From assembly GCA_029864805.1 (NCBI GenBank), contig JAOTSS010000061.1:1-10307 (forward strand): a stretch of 10,307 nucleotides of DNA, in the 5' to 3' direction. Below the pieces are notes generated by a model that did no database searches, was not told where the DNA came from, and saw nothing but the letters and a program-made list of their open reading frames with translations. Position numbers and translations under genes: made by a program. Position 1 is the stretch's first letter. Every line of letters begins with the position of its first letter. Positions 6,367 through 10,307 of this stretch are shown here, piece after piece. Source of the stretch: Candidatus Nitrosopumilus sp. (lineage in GTDB: Archaea; Thermoproteota; Nitrososphaeria; Nitrososphaerales; Nitrosopumilaceae).

Positions 6367-7005
6367 TTGCAAAAACCTGTAGTAATATTTGATTTTGATG
6401 GAACAATTGCTGATACTTTGAATTCTATAATATCTATAATGAATGATCTTTCTGATGAATTTGGATTTAGGAAGATTTGTGATGAGGATATTGAATATCT
6501 TCGTGGGCGAAGACCTAGAGAAATTCTAAAACATCTTGGGATATCTGTCTTCAAACTCCCTTTTGTGATTAGAAAGGTAAGGCGAGAAATTAATTCCAAT
6601 ATTGCACTCTTGTCTCCATCTGTGGATCTGCTTCCTATGCTGAAACTTCTCAAGAAAAATGGTTGTCAAATAGGAATTGTTACAACAAATATTGAAGAAA
6701 ATGTGAAAAAATTCCTCCATGCAAATAATCTGGATCAATTTGATTTCTTTTATACTGCAAAGAAAGTTTTTGGTAAAGACAAAACAATTTCTAAAATTAT
6801 CAAAGATATGAAATTCGACAAATCTGTAGTATACTTTGTTGGAGATGAAGTACGTGATATTGAAGCTGGCAAAAAAGTTGGAATTAATACAATTGCAGTA
6901 AGTTGGGGATATAACACTAAATCTGCACTTGACAAAGAGCATCCTGATTACCTGATAGATTTTCCTTTGGAGCTTGAGAAAATTATTTTGCATGCGGATA
7001 AATAA
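6367..7005 (+). CDS. HAD-superfamily hydrolase, phosphoglycolate phosphatase-like
   Basis: The 212-residue product has all four HAD motifs. Motif I is FDFDGTIADT (nucleophile D9, acid/base D11). Motif II is GIVTTN (T106/T107). The motif III lysine is in FGKDK (K137 or K139). Motif IV is FVGDEVRDIEAG (D160, D164). Residues 16-85 form an all-helical C1 cap of the kind seen in phosphoglycolate phosphatases and beta-phosphoglucomutases. The likely activity is hydrolysis of a small phosphate ester such as 2-phosphoglycolate, but the substrate cannot be read from sequence. It is a soluble cytoplasmic protein. The start must be TTG 6367: an in-frame TAG lies six bases upstream and no ATG is nearby. 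It appears to be a single-gene transcript. Confidence 0.9.
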   Translation: MQKPVVIFDFDGTIADTLNSIISIMNDLSDEFGFRKICDEDIEYLRGRRPREILKHLGISVFKLPFVIRKVRREINSNIALLSPSVDLLPMLKLLKKNGCQIGIVTTNIEENVKKFLHANNLDQFDFFYTAKKVFGKDKTISKIIKDMKFDKSVVYFVGDEVRDIEAGKKVGINTIAVSWGYNTKSALDKEHPDYLIDFPLELEKIILHADK

Positions 7006-7036
7006 TAATTTTGCTTTTATTTCTCAAATATGGCAG

Positions 7037-7066
7037 ATTCAAGATCTTTGAATATCTCAAATTTTT
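7037..7066 (+). terminator. Possible terminator of the HAD gene
   Basis: ATTCAA (7037-7042) and TTGAAT (7048-7053) form a 6-base stem with a 5-base loop. A T5 run follows at 7062-7066, 32 bases past the stop at the stem. Archaeal termination relies mainly on T-tracts, and T-rich stretches also lie directly after the stop codon, so the role of the stem is uncertain. Confidence 0.35.
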
Positions 7067-7093
7067 CGTTCTTTTCTGAATTTCATTTTGCTT

Positions 7094-7140
7094 GAGTGTA
7101 TTAAGGCTCACAAAACAGGTTATGCGGAGGAGTGTATTAA
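7094..7140 (+). repeat. Direct repeat GAGTGTATTAA, two copies
   Basis: GAGTGTATTAA occurs at 7094-7104 and again at 7130-7140, with start positions 36 bases apart. The second copy leads into the GC-rich hairpin at 7156. Two identical 11-mers this close are unlikely by chance even in AT-rich DNA, so they may be paired protein sites or a small duplication. Function unknown. Confidence 0.5.
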
Positions 7141-7155
7141 ACAAAGTTGTGTGTG

Positions 7156-7204
7156 CCGGGGGCGGGCTAGCACGTGTAAGTTTGAACGCCCTCTGGTTTT
7201 TCTT
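7156..7204 (+). ncRNA. GC-rich stem-loop followed by U-run, possible 3' end of an unassigned small RNA
   Basis: GGGGGCG (7158-7164) pairs with CGCCCTC (7187-7193) in seven pairs including one G-U. CC (7156-7157) extends the stem with GG (7195-7196) past a bulged T. The loop is 22 bases and contains GCTAGC. The run TTTTTCTT (7197-7204) follows at once. In DNA this AT-rich, such a GC-rich stem usually marks a structured RNA. I could not match the surrounding sequence to tRNA, 5S rRNA, RNase P RNA or SRP RNA. No protein gene fits here; an 82-codon minus-strand frame (6983-7231) overlaps the HAD 3' end and has no recognisable protein character. Confidence 0.4.
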
Positions 7205-7277
7205 ATCAGTGGACATTTTTATCACATACATAATGTTACTTCCTAATCATAAAGTTTTCTTTTGATCATCAAGGGAT

Positions 7278-7321
7278 TGATAATTCGTTGCAGTCCTGCC
7301 AAACGACAAAGTGATAATTCG
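7278..7321 (+). repeat. Direct repeat TGATAATTCG flanking a small hairpin
   Basis: TGATAATTCG occurs at 7278-7287 and 7312-7321. Between and overlapping them, CGTT-GCA (7286-7292) can pair with TGC (7297-7299) and AACG (7302-7305) around a GTCC loop with a CA bulge. The second copy runs straight into the long-stemmed hairpin at 7324. The arrangement suggests an organised element rather than random spacer. No function can be given. Confidence 0.45.
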
Positions 7322-7323
7322 AC

Positions 7324-7385
7324 AGGATTCGATACGAGATGAAGGTGGACCCGACCATGTCACACACTAATCACTATCGAATCCT
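7324..7385 (+). ncRNA. 62-base hairpin closed by a perfect 11-bp stem, candidate structured RNA
   Basis: AGGATTCGATA (7324-7334) is exactly complementary to TATCGAATCCT (7375-7385). The 40-base interior is richer in G and C than the surrounding DNA and includes GGTGGACCCGACC, which can form a short inner stem. The left arm resembles a tRNA T-arm (GGATTCGAT), but no cloverleaf can be built around it. The element could be the core of a small RNA, a regulatory structure, or a pair of terminal inverted repeats of a very small mobile relic. I cannot decide from one copy. Confidence 0.42.
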
Positions 7386-7409
7386 AAAAAATAACGCAGA
7401 AAGTTAATC

Positions 7410-7440
7410 GGAGTACTTACAAACTCCTGCCAATTTTTTT
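7410..7440 (+). terminator. Hairpin plus T7 run, terminator-like
   Basis: GGAGT (7410-7414) pairs with ACTCC (7423-7427), followed 6 bases later by seven Ts (7434-7440). It lies 25 bases after the 62-base hairpin, so it could end a transcript covering about 7245-7440. An upstream TTTTTAT near 7215-7222 could be its TATA box. A perfect small palindrome, ATGCTA-GT-TAGCAT, follows at 7445-7458. Confidence 0.35.
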
Positions 7441-7520
7441 CCAAATGCTAGTTAGCATGATATTATTTGACAGTTGTTTAATCATCATGCAAAATTAACA
7501 CTCTTTAGCCGGTTCAAATT

Positions 7521-7580
7521 CAAGTGGGAGCACAACGTGCATGGGGATATAGTTAAGGGGGAAATTCTAAGACCCACGTG
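7521..7580 (+). ncRNA. Third structured segment, long-range stem enclosing a GCAC-AAC-GTGC hairpin
   Basis: CAAGTGGG (7521-7528) can pair with CCCACGTG (7573-7580) except at one position, enclosing 44 bases. Inside is the small hairpin GCAC-AAC-GTGC (7530-7540), followed by the purine-rich AGTTAAGGGGGAAA. G-rich runs are rare elsewhere in the window. The size and closing stem recall a riboswitch or small RNA, but there is no match to classes I know, and it does not lie upstream of a plus-strand gene. The overlapping TTCAAAT at 7513-7519 resembles a tRNA T-loop but lacks the flanking stem. Confidence 0.35.
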
Positions 7581-7713
7581 TAAGTAATTCAATTCATACA
7601 AACTGTCAGAATCAATCAAAAATCAGAATGATTCAAATTAAAAATCAGTTACTAATGATTGACTGAACTTTTTATTTTGATTTGCATTTATTTAGCAACA
7701 TGCTATCGAAGAT

Positions 7714-8532
7714 TTAACCCAAGGAAACATCAAGAATAAGCATGATGATTAAACCTATCATCAACATGATGGTTGGCAATGAATTTGTTTTTTCCTTTTG
7801 TGATTCTGGAATTATTTCATGTGCTATTACAAATACCATTGCACCTGCTGCAAAACCCATTGCGTATGGAAGTAACGTCGTAAATGCAGACACCCAAATT
7901 GCACCTAGAACTGTTAGAGGTATTTCTACGCCTCCCGACAAAAACCCATAGAAAAAGGATTTTTTTCTGGAGTATTTTTCTGTAGATAAGATAGAAAAAC
8001 TTACTGCCATCCCTTCAGGTATGTTTTGAATTCCTATGGCAAACATTAACACCAATGCGTTTGTAATGTCTCCTACACCAAAACCGACACCAACTGCTAA
8101 CCCCTCGGGAAGATTGTGCAATGTAATTGCAAAAACAAACAACATGATTCCATGCATTCGTCGTGTGGAAACTTTATGGGTGGGGCTGTAACTGTGAATT
8201 CCAAATTTTCCAATCCATCGGTCACCTAGAAAAATGAAAATTCCACCCAATCCAAGTCCAATAGACACTGGTACAATCCCACTCATCTCAGTTGCAGGAA
8301 TGATCAAACTAGTGAAGCTTGCAGCCAGCATCACCCCTGCAGCAAGGCCTAAAGATGCATTGATGACTTTAGACGAGACATTTTTTACAAGAAAAACACT
8401 TGTTGCCCCCAGTACATTCATGACTGCAAGAAAAAGCCCTCCTAAAACTGCCAAAAAGAGAAGATCCAGATCTTTGACATACTCAATGATTTCCAAGCAA
8501 CATGGGTGTGGCAGATAAAAAATTAAATGCAT
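7714..8532 (-). CDS. ZIP-family divalent metal transporter (GufA/ZupT-like)
   Basis: The 272-residue membrane protein has about eight hydrophobic segments. Two carry the ZIP metal-site motifs: HNLPEGLAVGVGFG and, in the next helix, QNIPEGMAVSFS. A later helix has FVIAHEIIPES. Gln in place of His in the second NxPEG motif is normal in the GufA/bacterial ZIP branch. The family imports zinc or other divalent metals such as Fe, Mn or Co; selectivity cannot be told. The loop between helices 3 and 4 holds a modest His-containing stretch (FGIHSYSPTHKVSTRRMHG). The start is ATG 8532. The first ~20 residues (MHLIFYLPHPCCLEIIEYV) lie before the first family helix, so a TTG at 8496 is a possible alternative. 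It is divergent from the cupredoxin-like frame at 8615. Confidence 0.9.
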   Translation of the reverse strand: MHLIFYLPHPCCLEIIEYVKDLDLLFLAVLGGLFLAVMNVLGATSVFLVKNVSSKVINASLGLAAGVMLAASFTSLIIPATEMSGIVPVSIGLGLGGIFIFLGDRWIGKFGIHSYSPTHKVSTRRMHGIMLFVFAITLHNLPEGLAVGVGFGVGDITNALVLMFAIGIQNIPEGMAVSFSILSTEKYSRKKSFFYGFLSGGVEIPLTVLGAIWVSAFTTLLPYAMGFAAGAMVFVIAHEIIPESQKEKTNSLPTIMLMIGLIIMLILDVSLG

Positions 8533-8585
8533 TGCTAATATTCAGTTTGAAAATACTACCTTGAACTAATTTTGCAAATCCCTAC

Positions 8586-8594
8586 TATATTAAA
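8586..8594 (+). promoter_or_regulatory. TATA-like box ahead of the cupredoxin-like frame
   Basis: TATATTAAA is one of the best TATA matches in the window and points rightward. Transcription would begin around 8612-8618, almost exactly where the open cupredoxin-like frame begins. Confidence 0.4.
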
Positions 8595-8614
8595 TCAAAA
8601 AAAATTTGAGGTAG

Positions 8615-8959
8615 TTTTTACTTAACTTCATACCTACAAATGGAAAGATCCAACTGCAGTGCATTTCTAGAATTGATGGAGAACCAAATCCTTACCTCAT
8701 CACCAGAACTAATTTTGCTTATCTCTTAACTGGAATTAACAATGGCGATAAGCATCATAGACTGTACATTGAAGGATTGGAAGTGCAGTCAGATTTATTG
8801 GAACCCGGTCAGCAGGAAACACTCACCATTTACTCTGACAAAGAGGGAGTCCACAAATATTTTGACAAAAGAGAAAACCTAGAACACTTTGAATTCCTTG
8901 AGGTAAAGACTGTAGTTACAAGCGATGAATTTACAGGGATTTGGCATGATCTGATATGA
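8615..8959 (+). pseudogene. Cupredoxin-like domain protein, N-terminally truncated or start lost
   Basis: One frame is open from 8615 to the TGA at 8957-8959 (114 codons) but contains no ATG. It reads as a complete beta domain: IQLQCISRIDGEPNPYLI, FAYLLTGINNGDKHHRLYIE, GLEVQSDLLEPGQQETLTIY, DKEGVHKYFDKRENLEHFEF and LEVKTVVTSDEFTGIWHDLI. The pattern (n)GDKxHRLYIEGL, then a PGQxETL strand, then KEGVxKY is that of cupredoxins. The late loop that normally carries the Cys-His-Met copper ligands has no cysteine, so a type 1 copper site is unlikely. A TTG at 8606 is followed by TAG two codons later, and no signal peptide or membrane anchor is present. A TTG at 8777 would give only 60 residues, half a domain. 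I favour a gene that lost its 5' end; use of a rare start such as ATA 8630 is the alternative. Confidence 0.55.
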
Positions 8960-9016
8960 TTTTTTAATTTGACTTAGGAGTCATCTAACTGTTTAACCAA
9001 CCGACCATAACCGTCC

Positions 9017-9047
9017 AAAGGGATGGGCATACTTTGGCCCATTCTTT
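9017..9047. other. Imperfect hairpin in intergenic DNA
   Basis: ATGGGC (9023-9028) pairs perfectly with GCCCAT (9037-9042) across an 8-base loop. AAAG (9017-9020) and CTTT (9044-9047) extend the stem beyond a small internal bulge. It lies 58 bases after the stop of the cupredoxin-like frame and is followed by CAAATTATATTTTATC, so it may mark the end of that transcript. A second small palindrome, TCACC-T-GGTGA, lies at 9083-9093. The rest of 8960-9411 shows nothing else I can name. Confidence 0.4.
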
Positions 9048-9149
9048 CAAATTATATTTTATCAATCCTTGATTAATACAAATCACCTGGTGAACAGGAT
9101 GAACAAATCATTCGTGTTGCTTTTATTCAAATTTTGCAATTGTACTATA

Positions 9150-9230
9150 ATGTCTAATCAAGATAATCAAAACAAATCAATTTCATGGGAAGAAGTACAA
9201 GGACTGTCCTGGATTTTTTATGAGGACTAG
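9150..9230 (+). CDS. Possible 26-residue small protein
   Basis: ATG 9150 opens a short frame ending at TAG 9228-9230. The product begins MSNQDNQNKSISWEEV and ends in LSWIFYED: polar at first, then a Trp/Phe-rich end. TTTTATT at 9121-9127 is correctly placed for a leaderless transcript. Two tryptophans in 26 codons are unusual for random AT-rich DNA, which mildly favours a real or recently real gene. It may also be the surviving N-terminus of a longer lost gene. No family is recognised. Confidence 0.3.
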   Translation: MSNQDNQNKSISWEEVQGLSWIFYED

Positions 9231-9411
9231 ACTTTTTTCTAATCTACTTTCAGGTATCTCTGAAAAAAATTAAAAAATAAGATTTTATGGATTGATTTTA
9301 TCATTGCTCTGCTTTTTGAAATCAAAATCACCAAAAATAGAACATTCTCCTGTAATGTATCCTTATTTTCTCCAAATATGTGAAGTGGTTTCTTTTTCAC
9401 ATATTGGAAGA

Positions 9412-9921
9412 CTATCTTTCTTTTACATCAAAGTTAAGATTGCATTCTCTGTTGAGATCTTTGACTATCATGAGATATGTAAATATCAAAATTCCAATCG
9501 ATAGCAAACGCAAAGGAATCTCAAGATTGGTTAGAAACGTAGTGGCAGCAATGCCAACAGTGCCAAAAATTGAAATCAGTGCAACCCCTACGCCCCCGCA
9601 ACATGCCCCCGCTCCAGCTCCTAAAATAGACCCAAGCAGTCCAGATCTTAGTTTTTTAGTGCTTGCCTGCAAAAATCTGATTCGGTATACTGACATGCTA
9701 AGAACAAGACCAGTAAGTGCCGAGATAATCACAATTGAAAGAAAGTTTGGAAGTTGGTAAATTGGAACATAAAAAAACACGTAGGGCTCTAGAAACAAAA
9801 ATTCCGTAACCGCAAGAAGCGGGAGACAAAGCGAAAAGAAGATGACAATTGCCAAAAAAATGTAACGAATGTTCATAAAAACAACTCGTAGTGCAAGTAC
9901 TTGTTTTTCTACAAATGTCAA
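9412..9921 (-). CDS. Four-helix membrane protein with Cys-Cys motif, paired with a DsbA-like gene
   Basis: The product has up to 169 residues, with hydrophobic segments at about residues 18-42, 56-78, 93-118 and 130-150. The third contains GAGAGACCGGVGVAL, an adjacent Cys-Cys pair in a Gly/Ala-rich helix. The C-terminus is short and charged (KDLNRECNLNFDVKER). The start codon is TTG 9921, which overlaps the stop of the upstream DsbA-like gene as TTGA, a sign of translational coupling. ATG 9876 (MNIRYIFL) would also give a complete membrane protein. Cys-Cys in a membrane helix occurs in some metal-transport and electron-relay proteins, and the coupling suggests a partner for thiol or metal chemistry. 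The family itself is not recognised. Confidence 0.75.
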   Translation of the reverse strand: MTFVEKQVLALRVVFMNIRYIFLAIVIFFSLCLPLLAVTEFLFLEPYVFFYVPIYQLPNFLSIVIISALTGLVLSMSVYRIRFLQASTKKLRSGLLGSILGAGAGACCGGVGVALISIFGTVGIAATTFLTNLEIPLRLLSIGILIFTYLMIVKDLNRECNLNFDVKER

Positions 9922-10307
9922 TTTGACTCTAGCTCATTTATGACTTTTTGAAATATCATTGGAGGTTGCGGTCCGGTTATTTTCTTTGTGGTGTCATCTG
10001 AATTGATTATGAAAAATACGGGAGTGCCAACCACCCCATGAAACGAACCTACTTCCTTGTTATATTGTACCTGCAGTTTGTATTTATCCCACAACAGGCA
10101 ACTGTCAAACTGTTTGGTGTCCAATCCAAGGTCTGCGGCATATCCGACAAGTGAGTCATGGCTTGCCCAACCGTTGTTTATTCCGTTTTGTTTTTCATAT
10201 AGAATTTTTTGGTAATCTGCATATCTGTTCTGATCATTGGCACAGTGAGAAGCTTCTGAAGCTAGAAACGAGTCCTCTCCAAGAATTGGAAAGTCAAGAT
10301 GATAAAA
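9918..10307 (-). CDS. DsbA-family thiol oxidoreductase, N-terminus outside the window
   Basis: The frame is open from the window edge to the TGA at 9918-9920, giving 129 codons of the C-terminal part. It starts FYHLDFPILGEDSFLASEAS, the strand and helix after the active-site helix in DsbA/Thioredoxin_4 proteins. ANDQNRYADYQKILYEKQ and the helical insertion follow, then VVGTPVFFIIN, whose Thr-Pro is the conserved cis-proline loop. It ends PQPPMIFQKVINELE. The CxxC active site and any signal peptide would lie beyond the window. Family members oxidise or isomerise disulphides outside the cytoplasm. The TTG at 10124 sometimes taken as a start is internal. It overlaps the membrane-protein gene downstream by four bases. 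Confidence 0.88.
   Translation of the reverse strand, partial: FYHLDFPILGEDSFLASEASHCANDQNRYADYQKILYEKQNGINNGWASHDSLVGYAADLGLDTKQFDSCLLWDKYKLQVQYNKEVGSFHGVVGTPVFFIINSDDTTKKITGPQPPMIFQKVINELESN

Larger units (their letters stand above)
7171..7585 (+). repeat. Direct repeat CACGTGTAAGT bracketing the structured region
   Basis: CACGTGTAAGT is found at 7171-7181, inside the loop of the first GC-rich hairpin, and at 7575-7585, at the end of the third structured segment. The copies begin 404 bases apart and bracket most of the structured sequence. CACGTG is itself palindromic. The copies could be binding sites, shared RNA loop sequences, or scars of an inserted element. Only the 11 bases at each end are repeated. 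Confidence 0.4.
7006..7713. other. 708-base convergent intergenic region with no convincing protein gene
   Basis: Both flanking genes point into this space (HAD from the left, ZIP from the right), so it needs no promoters for them, yet it is by far the longest gap in the window. Stop codons interrupt all plus-strand frames often. It contains the hairpins, direct repeats and T-runs listed separately. The last part, 7586-7713, is AT-rich with several ATCA/TGAT-type words and nothing I can name. Confidence 0.55.

Noticed and set aside
6983..7231. Minus-strand 82-codon frame over the start of the large gap
   Set aside because: It overlaps the HAD gene's 3' end, runs through the GC-rich hairpin and repeats, and has no protein-like pattern. 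A structured RNA region explains the sequence better.
7390..7430. AGAAAGTTAATCGG as a 5S rRNA core
   Set aside because: It only vaguely resembles the conserved GGAAGTTAAGC. The CCCGAAC partner sequence and the terminal stem are missing.
7505..7575. tRNA-like pieces (CGGTTCAAATTC and GGGATATAGTTAAGG)
   Set aside because: The T-loop-like piece has no 5-bp stem and lies before, not after, the D-arm-like piece. No acceptor or anticodon stem can be built in normal or permuted order.
8234..8518. Plus-strand 94-codon frame opposite the ZIP gene
   Set aside because: It is antisense to a gene with unmistakable ZIP motifs and shows no features of its own.
9380..9760. Plus-strand 126-codon frame opposite the four-helix membrane protein
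   Set aside because: The opposite strand encodes well-formed membrane helices coupled to the DsbA-like gene. The plus frame is Pro/Ala-rich low-complexity shadow.

Overview
The window looks like a stretch of a marine ammonia-oxidising archaeon (Nitrososphaerota/Thaumarchaeota, Nitrosopumilus-like). This is an inference from gene content and style. The DNA is strongly AT-rich and the genes are short and densely packed on both strands. Many starts, several of them TTG, lie about 22-30 bases downstream of a TATA-like box, as expected for leaderless archaeal mRNAs. The protein set also fits: small C2H2 zinc-finger proteins, a prohibitin-like SPFH protein, a UspA/CBS pair, cupredoxin-like proteins and a DsbA-like protein. 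No rRNA, recognisable tRNA, CRISPR array or insertion sequence was seen.

Layout. 1-591 (-) is the N-terminal part of an unrecognised helical protein. 661-1533 (+) is a methyltransferase with an N-terminal zinc ribbon. 1566-2395 holds two decayed genes, a cupredoxin-like gene and a zinc-finger gene, on either side of an intact two-helix membrane protein. 2484-4202 holds a small membrane protein, a prohibitin-like protein (-) and a divergent membrane-anchored winged-helix protein (+). The last two share a promoter region containing a 16-base palindrome. 4222-4730 (-) holds a small acidic protein and a two-finger C2H2 protein. 4839-6127 (+) is a two-gene unit of UspA and a four-CBS protein. 6367-7005 (+) is a HAD phosphatase.

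7006-7713 is a 708-base space between convergent genes, large for such a compact region. It has no convincing protein gene but holds several stem-loops, three short direct repeats and some GC-rich patches. I read it as a likely site of one or more unassigned structured RNAs, and it is the most unusual part of the window. 7714-8532 (-) is a ZIP metal transporter. 8615-8959 (+) is a second cupredoxin-like reading frame with no usable start. It shares a C-terminal signature with the decayed gene at 1566-1908. 8960-9411 is sparse: a hairpin and one possible 26-residue ORF. 9412-10307 (-) is an overlapping pair, a DsbA-like thiol oxidoreductase running off the window and a four-helix membrane protein with an in-membrane Cys-Cys pair.

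Common themes are stress and signal sensing (UspA/CBS, zinc fingers, membrane wHTH), membrane organisation (SPFH), metal handling (ZIP, cupredoxin-like remnants) and extracytoplasmic thiol chemistry (DsbA-like, Cys-rich membrane proteins).
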